Position numbers and translations under genes: made by a program. Below the pieces are notes generated by a model that was not told where the DNA came from, ran no database searches, and saw only the letters and a program-made list of their open reading frames with translations. Shown piece by piece: positions 32,709 through 41,001 of a DNA stretch of 41,001 nt. Within the stretch, counting starts at the first letter, position 1; every line of letters begins with the position of its first letter. This DNA is from Mesostigma viride (lineage: Eukaryota; Streptophyta; Mesostigmatophyceae; Mesostigmatales; Mesostigmataceae), in the NCBI GenBank assembly GCA_009746045.1, contig RPFO01000886.1, forward strand, positions 5,001-46,001, in the 5' to 3' direction.

Positions 32709-34267
32709 AAAGGTAGGGAGCCCTCTCCCTACGCACAGGGAGGAAACCAAGGGCTAGGAAGAACCTAATGCACCCAGCACACACCAACACAATCGACAGG
32801 CCATCCAAGATACAAAGCACCAACATGTTAACTCGGTTCCACCCCGAGTGGTGTAGGGTTAACCAGCACCAAGCCTGGTGGGAGGATCCCCTAACTGCCT
32901 GGCACAGAGGCCTTGCCGGGAGGGACGGCACTGGGCAGGACACACAGTAAACAAATCAGCACCAAGGACCAAGAACGACCAATCAACTGGCCAGAATATG
33001 AGGGCGACTCTATATACCGGAGGGACAACACCCTCAGGTCGGGCCTAAGGCCCTCTATCTAGTTGCCATCGGTCTGGTAAGTGCCACGCGAGGCCAGAAG
33101 AACATCCAGATACGCATGGTAGTGCAGGGCCACGTCGTCGGCATTATCATGCCTATCTACAGTGAGGAAAACATCGGCCCACACGCCATCAGGAAAAAGG
33201 CTCAGAAAGGCCCAGTAATACCTATGCTGCGTAAGGACTACCTGGCCACGGGCCCAGTCCAGGAAGCCACAGGCAAAGAGGCGTAGGAAGGGCTCTACCG
33301 CGATCAAACAGAGAGCCCGCAGGAGTAGGCGATGGTACCGGATCCGAGGACGCAAACCCGTCGGGAAGAACAGATCTAGCAGAGGCTCCACGTTAGCCGG
33401 CCACAACCGGATGTGCCGAACCTCACGTGAGCGCCACCGACGAGCGCACTGTCGCGACCCGAACGTCTCTAGGTAGTCGCTAGCCCGAGGGGGAGGATGG
33501 CCACGGGAGTCCAGGCCCTGGCCCGGGAGGGGCGCTGGACGGCGGGCATCCCACTCCAGGAGGGGCTGCAGGAGAACCGCGCCATACGTAGCACCCGGCA
33601 CCGCAGGAAACTCGACCGTAAGGGCATCTGAGGCCATAATGCCCAGAGGCGGAGGGTAAGCCCACTGAAAACCACCGTAGGTGTCCAAGTCGTTGTGACG
33701 CCTAGCCCAGCGATACAGGACTCGCCGAACCAGGATCTCGCCCTGGAACACAGGATCAGCTAACACAACCATATCGAACGGAGGCCGATCAGTATCAATG
33801 GGTTGGCCACGGTCACGCGGCGCCCGACACACCTGGGAGAACCCATAGGACATGGGCGAAATTGCCAGCTCGGCAGCGACGCGCGGCAGGTCACACTGTC
33901 GGCAGGCGATCGCAGACATACCATACCCAGGAACGGGCGTATCTCGCGACTCCGGCGTCGCATGTACCACAGAAGGGGCCCGGTCCCGGTCGCCCTGGGA
34001 CAACTCCCGTAGGGAGTCAGAAGCGCGGATGGCGCGATGATCAAGGCCGCTGGCCCGAACAACCCGGCAGCCAAAGACCGCGGGGCCGAAGGGGCCGGAA
34101 CCGAAACAGGGGTAGGAACCTGCACAGGCGCAGAAGGCGCCGGAGCCACAGGAGGCCGCGACGGACCCGCTGCCGAAGGAGGCCGCGACGGACCCGCCAC
34201 CGCAGCTGGTGCCCCGGTCTCCGGTGGAGGCGCATCCTCAGGCCACATGTTGAAGATGGGGCCCGTG

Positions 34268-34272
34268 GGGAC
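34268..34272. repeat. GGGAC target duplication, left
   Basis: GGGAC flanks the composite foldback element and is repeated at 35303-35307. Confidence 0.65.
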
Positions 34273-34484
34273 AGTTATTATAAATAGTGACGGAACCTTT
34301 TTGCCACTTGGCAATTAGGTCCGTCACTATTTATCCGGCGAAAACCACTCGCCGGCATCTATTCCGCGTTAAGTTCACGTGAACGTGGCGCGGAATTGAT
34401 GCCGGCGAGTGGTTTTCGCCGGATAAATAGTGACGGACCTAATTGCCAAGTGGCAAAAAGGTTCCGTCACTATTTATAATAACT
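34273..34484 (+). repeat. Unit A, copy 1
   Basis: Nearly perfect inverted repeat with long arms. The asymmetric centre reads TTAA-GTTCACGTGAAC-GTGG, which defines its orientation. Confidence 0.85.
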
Positions 34485-34681
34485 AAAACGTCGTAGTGTG
34501 GGGGTCGATACCTATCATACCGCTGATGCCTACTGCAGTACCGAATCTCGCCTTAACGATACTCCAACCGGGCATATTTTCCCTTCTGGCACTTTCGTTT
34601 GGCCTTCTGGTATCAATCCTCCCGGTATTCGGAAATACCCGTGTCACCACAGGGATTCGAACCCCCGACTTACGAGGTCTT
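34485..34681 (+). repeat. Unit B
   Basis: 197 bp, about 95% identical to the reverse complement of 34894-35090. Its two ends are related to each other as imperfect inverted repeats. On the minus strand the right end contains GGGGGTTCGAATCCC, a perfect match to the tRNA T-arm/B-box consensus. Confidence 0.75.
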
Positions 34682-34893
34682 AGTTATTATAAATAGTGAC
34701 GGAACCTTTTTGCCACTTGGCAATTAGGTCCGTCACTATTTATCCGGCGAAAACCACTCGCCGGCATCAATTCCGCGCCACGTTCACGTGAACTTAACGC
34801 GGAATAGATGCCGGCGAGTGGTTTTCGCCGGATAAATAGTGACGGACCTAATTGCCAAGTGGCAAAAAGGTTCCGTCACTATTTATAATAACT
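34682..34893 (-). repeat. Unit A, copy 2
   Basis: Same 212-bp unit with the central asymmetric bases inverted relative to copy 1. It forms the axis of the large palindrome. Confidence 0.85.
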
Positions 34894-35090
34894 AAGACCT
34901 CGTAAGTCGGGGGTTCGAATCCCTGTGGTGACACGGGTATTTCCGAATACCGGAAGGAATTGATACCAGAAGGCCAAACGAAAGTGCCAGAAGGGAAAAA
35001 TGCCCGGTTGGAATATCGTTAAGGCGAGATTCGGTACTGCAGTAGGCATTAGCGGTACGATAGATATCGGCCCCCACACTACGACGTTTT
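34894..35090 (-). repeat. Unit B' (inverted B)
   Basis: Reverse complement of unit B with a few substitutions and small indels. The T-arm-like GGGTTCGAATCCC is on the plus strand here (near 34909-34921). Confidence 0.75.
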
Positions 35091-35302
35091 AGTTATTATA
35101 AATAGTGACGGAACCTTTTTGCCACTTGGCAATTAGGTCCGTCACTATTTATCCGGCGAAAACCACTCGCCGGCATCAATTCCGCGCCACGTTCACGTGA
35201 ACTTAACGCGGAATAGATGCCGGCGAGTGGTTTTCGCCGGATAAATAGTGACGGACCTAATTGCCAAGTGGCAAAAAGGTTCCGTCACTATTTATAATAA
35301 CT
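35091..35302 (-). repeat. Unit A, copy 3
   Basis: 212-bp copy, same orientation as copy 2. Its right end forms the right terminus of the composite; GGGAC follows at 35303-35307. Confidence 0.85.
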
Positions 35303-36505
35303 GGGACAGGCACCTTACCATAAAACTGGCTACCATCCAGGCTCCAGTCTGGCACTGGAACCCTCTGCGGGGGACCACCCTCCCAGAGCCTGGGAAGCCC
35401 GCTCGTATCGCCAAAGAAGCCCCGCGATGGCTGCGACGGAGCTTGTGGAGGCTCAGAAGCAGCGACGGCGGGCGCGACCGCTGGGGCAGAAGACTCGCGC
35501 GAAGGCGCAGGTACGGCGGTCACAGGCGCGGAGGCAGCAGGAGGCGTAGGAGCCGCAACTGCAGACGAAACCGCAGCGACCGAGGGCTCGCACTGGGGCG
35601 CAGGCGAAGCCGTAGTCGCCGAGGCATGTTCAGGAGGGGTAGCTAGGTGGCACAGCAGCAACAGACGCCCCACCTGGCGCGGCTGGAGCAGGCGACTGGG
35701 ACGCCATGAAGGCCCCGAATGCCGAGGCCAGGGACTGGATCTGGGCCTGCATTGCAGACACAGTAGCCGCAAGGTGGTCAGGCTTGAGATCCAAGCCCGG
35801 AGGGGTCGGCTCCACCGACACGCGCTGGGTCGACCGTGGTGAAGACGGGACAGGGGAAGGAGCCGACACGGAGGAGGAGGACGCTGCGACTGAGGCCGAA
35901 TACTCCAGCGTATACTGCGTCTCTACCGGTGCATCCACAGGGGAAGGATCGCCATGTGCTAACATCCCCGCCGACTGATCCGCAATCTCCATAAATTGAA
36001 CCGCCCGTAGGAGGTCGCAGGGGTGATCATCTACCTCGGCCTCGCCCTCGACCGGAAGCCAAGGGAAAACCTCCCGGAGGCAGGAGCGGCCCACAGGGGT
36101 AGACAGGTAAGAGAAAACCCTAGGGCACTGAAGAATGGCGTCTATTTGCCCCAAGGCAGGGCAGCGGGAACCACACTCCAAAAGACAGTGCCCAGCGTCG
36201 TCAAACCCATGAACAACCAGCTGCTGCGGATCATTGGGGTCTGGCCCGAACCAAGAGACCCCAAAGAGGGCGGCCCGGACCAAGGCCGCATGATGAGCCT
36301 GAAGGGCAGGATGAAATGGGCCACCCGGATAACTGGAACGGGAAACCCACCGGCCCGGAAGGGCCTCATAGTAGAACTCTGGATCAGGGGTAGGCGATAA
36401 GGTCTCCGTCGGAGGGGTAGGTTCCGCCATGATGGCTGCGGAGGGGAGGGGACAACCAACCACCCATCGACAGCAGGCATATATAAGGGAGGGGCAGGTC
36501 GACAG

Positions 36506-37117
36506 CTAGAGCTGGTACAGGGTTTTGTAGTCCTGCAACAAGCGGCTACAACCATCTAACTCACTCTCCGTGTACCATACTTTATCTACCTCGCTACGAG
36601 CATACATCCACTTCACCTTATACTGGCGTTGAGTACCGCGGCCCTTTTTAATATCCCTATGGGCCACGATACTCTCTACCTCGTCTTCTACCTCACCAGT
36701 ATCAGGATTATGCTCTAAAGGGGCAGGGGCTAATTCTCTACCAGCGAACGTGCTTTGGTGATAAAGCTTCAGCTGGCTTCTATGGAAGGTGTGTGAATGG
36801 GTCTGCCAAGAGGTAGGGATATCTATCTTATACAAGAAATTACCTACTCTAGACAACACACGGAAGGGTCCTAAGAAGGCGGGCCTAAGTTTCACTTTAA
36901 GTTCAGCTTCGAACTTGTGAGCAAATCGGCCAACACGGGGGCCTTCTACTAAGACTAAATCTCCTATATCTATCTCAGGTGCTCTTCTATCTAAGGAGGC
37001 ACGCAACCTAGCAAGGTACTTGGCCTGAGCCCTATGGTACCCTGCAATAGCGTTGTCGTGTGCATTCTTCATCTTATCTAATAAGGCCTGCACACCTTCT
37101 ACGGTATCCCGGGACAC
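36506..37117 (-). pseudogene. pol: Integrase C-terminus with chromodomain
   Basis: The frame starts within the integrase C-terminal region: a helix (DKMKNAHDNAIAGYHRAQAK), a GPY/F-like module (LRPAFLGPFRVLSRVGNFLYKI), then a chromodomain at the end (VESIVAHRDIKK, QYKVKWMY, KVWYTESEL, SRLLQDY). Aromatic positions of a methyl-lysine cage look partly kept. Chromodomains guide chromovirus integration to particular chromatin. The link to the upstream integrase core is broken by a frameshift near 37110. Confidence 0.8.
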
Positions 37118-37596
37118 ATCGTCCTGCTGTCCCTTAAAGGACTAGCTAAGAGAGAGGTAGGGGTAAGAGGTTGTCTACCTGTATCTAGGAAGAAAGGCGT
37201 ATAGCCATGCGCAGCCTGAGGGCAATTGTTAAGGGAGAACTCTACCAGACATAGATAATCCTCCCAATCACTCCCAGAACCATTCACATAGTGCCTCAGA
37301 GCTTCTTCCACTACCCTATTAAGACGTTCTACTAAATGAGAAGAGGAGGAGTGGTAGGCAGTACCGAAGGTAACCTTGGTACCGATAGCAGCAAAGAACT
37401 GCTGCCAAAAGTCAGAGGTAAATAGCTTATCTTTATCAGAAATAAACTGCCTACTCAAACCATGGTATCTATAAACATTATTGAGGTATAGGCGTGCACA
37501 ATCGCGTGCGGTGAGTTCCAAAGGACACGGCACGAGATGACACATACGAGTAAAACGATCTACAAACACAAGGATCTGAGCGTTACCCTCTATCAT
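37099..37596 (-). pseudogene. pol: Integrase catalytic core (gypsy)
   Basis: ILVFVDRFTRMCHLVP, QFISDKDKLFTSDFW (second catalytic Asp) and HLVERLNRVVEEALRHY (catalytic Glu) are the rve-domain landmarks, in the right order. The first catalytic Asp lies just upstream in another frame, in a Met-Asp-Phe-Val context near 37620, so a frameshift near 37590 splits the core. Confidence 0.8.
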
Positions 37597-37667
37597 TCTT
37601 TCTAAAAGGTCCTACAAAATCCATCATAATGGAATCCCACGGCATGATGGGGTCAGGAAGGGTCCTA

Positions 37668-37946
37668 CTAGGCTCTGCATGCTATCTGTCCTACATTGTT
37701 AGGTTTCATCTCCTGACAAGATTGGCAGGTCCTAACATACTCATCTACGTCCTTTAAAAGAGAAGGCCAGTAGTAAGAACGGGCTACTAGATCCCGTACC
37801 CGTTTACCACCCTGGTGAGCAGCTAAATCATGCAACTCAAAGAGCAAGGAGGAGCGACAGATAGGAGGGACATACAGGCGCCATTGAGGGGGAGAATCTG
37901 TTATCTGCACAAATAAAAACCCACCTACAAATTTACAAGGGTGCAT
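37668..37946 (-). pseudogene. pol: Integrase N-terminal H2C2 zinc finger
   Basis: HDLAAHQGGKRVRDLVARSY, WPSLLKDVDEYVRTCQSCQ: the His-x4-His ... Cys-x2-Cys arrangement of gypsy integrases. Element sequence between here and RNase H (37947-38133) is coding in broken frames. Confidence 0.8.
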
Positions 37947-38139
37947 GCTTGCCTAACTGTTGGGGATGGGAGGCAATGGCAGCTAAAGCTTCCGGCTCAG
38001 TGGCAGTAAATCTACTAATAAGGCGTTCAAGATCAGAGGTAGGCATCGCTACAGAAGGTATCCAGAACAGGTTTAAAGAGGTCTCCTACCGCCTTGCCAA
38101 AGAGAAGGGGAGGTCCTAGAGGAACTATTTATCATAAGA

Positions 38140-38388
38140 CTTTCCTGACCTAGTCGCTATATGGCTAAGCGGTATAGAAATTTTATTTTTCCCCTCCCCC
38201 CCCACAGAGACCACAGGAAGGGCCTCACACGGGAGAGAAAGTCCTACGTGAGAAAGGAGATCAGGCATGCGAACAGCAGTATGAAAGAGATAGGCATAAG
38301 ACTCGAACACGCGGACAAGATAACGGCAGGCTCGAGCTACCATGGTCCGGATTCTCCCGATTTCTGGCCTGCGCTGGTTGTCTCCTTG
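38140..38388. mobile_element. 249-bp SINE-like insertion
   Basis: Flanked by ATAAGA at 38134-38139 and 38389-38394, and interrupting the RNase H-integrase spacer. On the plus strand TGGCTAAGCGG (38162-38172) fits the Pol III A-box. On the minus strand a T-arm-like GTGTTCGAGTC and a D-arm-like ATGGTAGCTCGAGC are present, so the orientation is ambiguous. It has no poly-A tail. It contains the 35-bp motif shared with 3618-3652. It also contains a GTGGGGGGGGAGG string like the gypsy polypurine tract, so a miniature LTR-type origin is an alternative. Confidence 0.5.
38350..38384 (+). repeat. Dispersed motif, copy 3 (35 bp)
   Basis: Exact reverse complement of 3618-3652; its last 27 bases equal the core at 10861-10887. 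It sits at one end of the 249-bp insertion. Confidence 0.85.
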
Positions 38389-38814
38389 ATAAGATTCATC
38401 ATCCGGTAGTTCACCATAAGGGATTACACCAATAGTAGTAGGAACTAAAGTAGTATTGAGAACATCCAAGTCCTCGAAAAAGGAGTAATCTGCGCGACGG
38501 GAGAGTGCATCAGGTACTATGTTATCTACACCTTTAACATACTGAAGTTTAAAAGGGGAAAACTGTGCTAAAAACTCCATCCAGCGCGCTTGACGAGGGG
38601 TAAGGTTGGGTTGGGAGAGCAGATGGGTAAGGGGGCGGTGGTCCGTTTGTATAACTAATCTATAAGGATCTATCTCACAAGGTTCATTCAGGCAAACATC
38701 AAATTGGGCACCTTTAAGAAAGTGCTGCCACGCGTGGCAACAATACACCACAGCTAAGAGTTCCTGGCAGGGTTTTAGCTGGTGTACAGGATAGTTACGC
38801 TCCGCAGGGAGCAT
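38389..38814 (-). pseudogene. pol: Gypsy RNase H
   Basis: NYPVHQLKPCQELLAVVYCC (the E-LA-V motif), LVIQTDHRPLTHLL (catalytic Asp in TDHR), ARWMEFLAQFSPFKLQYVKG and NIVPDALSRR are the standard Ty3 RNase H landmarks. The frame runs on past 38389 into the SINE-like insertion before stopping at 38125. The junction with the RT/connection domain is broken by a frameshift near 38880. Confidence 0.85.
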
Positions 38815-39269
38815 TGTCCTAGAGATATACTCAATTGGCTGTAAGCCCTGACCCTGATCCTGGAGAAGGACGCCCCCTCTATAGCTACCTTACTAGCGTC
38901 TGTAGCTACCACAAAGGGTTTGGTAGTATCGGGTAGGATGAGTACGGGAGGAGAGAGGAGTAGGGATTTTAAACACTGAAAAGCGGACTGACACTCACTA
39001 CTCCAGATAAAGGGGATATCTTTCTTTAATAAATTATTGATAGGGGCTGCTATAGTTGCGAAACGAGGGATAAAACGCCTATTGTAAGAGGCAATCCCTA
39101 GGAAACTACGTACACTTTTAACGTCTGTAGGGGTAGGCCATTCCTGAATTGACTTAGTTTTATCCGGGTCGGTAGCGACACCGGCATCTGACAAAACATG
39201 CCCTAAAAATGGTACACTCCTACCAGAACAAACTTTAGCACGGCGAGCCCACAAGGAATTTTCAGACAT
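38775..39269 (-). pseudogene. pol: Gypsy RT thumb/connection and start of RNase H
   Basis: VPFLGHVLSDAGVATDPDK, VRSFLGIASYNRRFIPRFA and FIWSSECQSAFQCLKSLL are typical of the Ty3 RT thumb and connection. PFVVATDAS carries the first RNase H catalytic Asp. The frame derails after that point, where the sequence should read into the RNase H frame. Confidence 0.85.
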
Positions 39270-39286
39270 TATTTCTAAGACTTTCT

Positions 39287-39787
39287 TTAAATCACGTAGG
39301 TGCGTTTCAAATCAGGGGAGTAAATAAGGATGTCATCTAAGTAAGCCTGAGCACAAGAACGATCGTGCTCAGCTAAAGAAACAGAGGAGAAGGAAGGATC
39401 CTTTAAATCAGAGGACACTTGGGGAAGGTGAGAATTACCCATAACAGGTCTAAGCACTTCATTCATCAACATTTGAAAAGAGGTAGGAGAATTACAGAGT
39501 CCCATAGCCGCTACTCTAAACTGATAATGACCAAAAGGGGTAGCAAAGGCGGTTTTATGGCAATCCTCGGGCGCTATACGCAGTTGCCATAAACCATCTG
39601 CACAATCCAGTACCGTGAAACAGGTAGAACCTTTAACCTTATTAAATATATCATCAATACGAGGTAGAGGGTATTTAGACTTCACGGTGATATCATTTAA
39701 CTTCCTATAATCAGTAACTAAGCGAAACTTGCCGTTTGGCTTAGGGACTAACAGGACACCAGCTGAGTAGGGGGAGTTACTAGGCTC
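39287..39787 (-). pseudogene. pol: Gypsy RT palm and fingers
   Basis: The frame includes GVLLVPKPNGKFRLVTDYRK, YPLPRIDDIF, FTVLDCADGLWQLRIAPED (first catalytic Asp region), TPFGHYQFRVAAMGLCNSP and the catalytic box YLDDILIYS. It ends early at 39287 through a one-base frameshift just after the YLDD box. An insert of about 30 residues between the NSPTSF and YLDD regions (SHLPQVSSDLKD...) is unusual. Confidence 0.87.
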
Positions 39788-40152
39788 TATATCAATCCTG
39801 CTTCTAATAGTGACACTAAAATCTGTTTTAGTTCCTTTAACTCGGTAGGGCCCATTCTATACATCGGAGAGTGCGTAGGAACTGCACCGTCCTTAATAAC
39901 TACACGGTGTAAAACAGAACGAGGAGGAGGATAAGAAGGAGTCTTTTCTTCAAAAACTTTGGAGGAATCTATCACAGCCATGTATCTTACTATTTCATTT
40001 TCAGTAAATCCCACCCCTATTGTATCCACTGTGTTCACATCTATATCCACACTATTATTAGGGATAGGTATTTCTTGTACTTCTAACTGAAGGAACATAC
40101 ATAATAAATATCCATATTCCTTTAATTCAGATCGCAATTCATCATTGGACAT
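39787..40152 (-). pseudogene. pol: Protease-RT linker and start of RT
   Basis: The C-terminal part HRVVIKDGAVPTHSPMYRMG, ELKELKQILVSLLEAGLI is the conserved entry to Ty3 RT. A two-base TA duplication at about 39788 introduces a stop and shifts the frame relative to the RT palm. Confidence 0.8.
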
Positions 40153-40363
40153 TAATACTTCAGGTATAGGTCTTCACAGGAGTATCAACAGGTGTAGGAG
40201 GAGTAATCATCTACCAAGGATAAATTTTCTACTCTATAATGACGTTCCGGTACCCAGTAAGAGCTATTCTGGAAACCAAATGACCATGGTATCATTAAAT
40301 AGATAATCTTATTATCTGGTGCCAATCTAATCCTAGTAATACATCAGCGTGTAGGTGATAGGC

Positions 40364-40636
40364 CTATAGTGCCGTCAGGTTGACAGTACGTCCTTTGTAT
40401 GACCAGGGAAGGGACACCGTACCGGGGAATGACTGGTGCGGACCGTCAGCATAATGGACAGTGACAGGTTTGGTGTGAGGGATAGGGACTAGTCCTAAAC
40501 GCCTAACTAGGGCCTCGCTCACAAGGAGCTTAGCCGCACCGCTATCCACTAACACAGAGACATTCAAAAGTTCATCAGCATGCAAGAAGGGGTCTACAAC
40601 AGTGTGGGGAACGGTTAAGCCACCATTCAAAAACAT
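40364..40636 (-). pseudogene. pol: Gypsy aspartic protease
   Basis: NVSVLVDSGAAKLLVSEALV carries the DSGA active-site motif and is followed by a second beta-rich half (VTVHYADGPHQSFPGTVSLP). It is a retropepsin-type single-lobe protease that would act as a dimer to cut Gag-Pol. The frame ends after TVNLTAL, short of the usual second-lobe motif; the remaining ~210 bp to the next frame hold it in broken form. Confidence 0.75.
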
Positions 40637-41001
40637 AAGAGGACGGACACGTTAGTGGTAGGGATGATTCAGCTCCTACAGAGGTTAATAAAAACAGGCA
40701 GGCAAAAAATTATTATCTTGGGGTACTATCTAAGGACCTGTCCAGGTTACCCCCCGGCTGCAGGCCTACTGTTCCCCCTCCCCCCCCCAAATCCATAGGA
40801 ACTAACCCGAAGAAGACCCTGGCGAAAAAAAGCCACTGCTGGAGGGTCACGAGGGAGCGAAGAGGTGCAGGAGCCTGATTATCATAGGGAACCCTGAGGG
40901 TCCTGTCTGCACAGCATTCAGCCTACTAGGGGTAGCTGAGGGAATGCGTCCTGGAGTGGACGAATAGGAGCACGCTGAGGGGTACGAGGAGGCGCGAGCG
41001 T
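40637..41001 (-). other. Upstream of protease; probable Gag end, not resolved
   Basis: Only broken Pro/Arg-rich frames are visible and no CCHC zinc knuckle. A C-rich run (about 40770-40788) stands out. By position this should be the 3' end of gag. Confidence 0.3.

Larger units (their letters stand above)
34273..35302. mobile_element. Composite foldback element A-B-A-B'-A, 1,030 bp
   Basis: Three 212-bp copies of a self-palindromic unit A (34273-34484, 34682-34893, 35091-35302) alternate with a 197-bp unit B (34485-34681) and its inverted copy B' (34894-35090), so the whole is one giant inverted repeat. Ends read AGTTATTATAAATAGTGACG and its complement. GGGAC is duplicated at both sides. No coding capacity is evident; it looks like a non-autonomous foldback/MITE-type transposon, with B possibly a captured passenger. 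It interrupts the chromovirus extra ORF. Confidence 0.8.
33059..36463 (-). pseudogene. Extra 3' ORF of the chromovirus (unknown protein)
   Basis: Coding runs from about 36463 to 33059 in several frames. First 277 aa (36463-35630): an N-terminal domain with FYYEALPGRWVSRSSYPGG, a compact Cys/Trp-containing core and a Pro/Ala/Ser-rich tail. Then a frame shift near 35640, a Pro/Ala linker, and the composite insertion at 34273-35302. Removing that insertion with one 5-bp duplication restores the linker frame exactly. A further shift between about 34010 and 34300 leads to a folded-looking C-terminal domain of about 300 aa (33059-34003) with repeated Arg/Trp/Tyr and no membrane segment. It sits where some LTR elements keep env or other accessory genes. 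I recognise no family; calling it part of the element rests on strand, continuity and position before the polypurine tract. Confidence 0.5.
32141..41001 (-). mobile_element. Ty3/gypsy chromovirus, 3' part (partial, decayed)
   Basis: On the minus strand: protease (40636), RT, RNase H, H2C2 integrase, chromodomain (36506), a long extra ORF (36463-33059), polypurine tract (32708-32696) and 3' LTR (32695-32141). The order PR-RT-RH-INT with a chromodomain after integrase defines a chromovirus. Gag, primer binding site and 5' LTR would lie to the right, outside the window. Frameshifts break almost every domain junction, and two younger insertions (34273-35302 and 38140-38388) interrupt it. Confidence 0.85.

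Noticed and set aside
38140-38388. A functional tRNA gene
   Set aside because: A-box and B-box-like motifs occur on opposite strands and the arms do not form a complete cloverleaf.

Overview
This window is eukaryotic nuclear DNA. It has spliceosomal-type introns (GTGAGT...CAG), several families of eukaryotic mobile elements nested in one another, and very long microsatellites; no operons, ribosome binding sites or bacterial genes are visible. The style (giant simple repeats, poly-Gln and GC-rich low-complexity coding, Ty3/gypsy and Ty1/copia elements, a large DNA transposon) suggests a repeat-rich genome, perhaps an alga of the green lineage. That assignment is inference and the species is not determinable here. 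No clearly intact host housekeeping gene was recognised.

Layout, left to right. 1-2.5 kb: a small broken two-exon gene and unrecognised sequence. 2.57-3.60 kb: a ~1 kb (CCAT)n array. 3.6-6.3 kb: AT-rich simple repeats, a ~285-bp tandem repeat with perfect TGACG-rich palindromes, and an 86-bp minisatellite. 6324-17592: a complete ~11.27-kb DNA transposon inserted inside that minisatellite. It has 29-bp perfect terminal inverted repeats, a CCA target duplication, and two divergent genes: a zinc-finger/poly-Gln protein on the minus strand and a very large DUF7869-like (putative DDE/RNase H-fold) transposase on the plus strand. Between the genes lie a seven-copy 149-bp tandem array and a GC-box-like repeated promoter. 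17.6-21.8 kb: the rest of the minisatellite, a CT tract and small tandem repeats.

~21.9-30.4 kb (minus strand): a decayed copia-like retrotransposon with the unusual domain order Gag - integrase - protease - reverse transcriptase - RNase H. Its RT/RH region is split by a 2.08-kb non-autonomous piggyBac-like element with TTAA duplications. 30.85-32.02 kb: three abutting microsatellites (GGGA/GGA, GA, GTGTGC). 32141-41001 (minus strand): the 3' part of a Ty3/gypsy chromovirus (protease, RT, RNase H, integrase with chromodomain, an extra long 3' ORF, polypurine tract, 3' LTR). The element continues beyond the window. It carries two younger insertions: a 1,030-bp composite palindrome (A-B-A-B'-A) in the extra ORF and a 249-bp SINE-like insertion between RNase H and integrase. 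The latter carries a 35-bp motif that recurs at two other places in the window.

The main candidate for an undescribed system is the 11.27-kb two-gene transposon. Next come the integrase-first copia-like element, the extra ORF of the chromovirus and the composite foldback element. Most retroelement genes are broken by frameshifts or stops. The transposase is broken only by one missing G in a G run, so the element may be young or the break may be a sequencing error.
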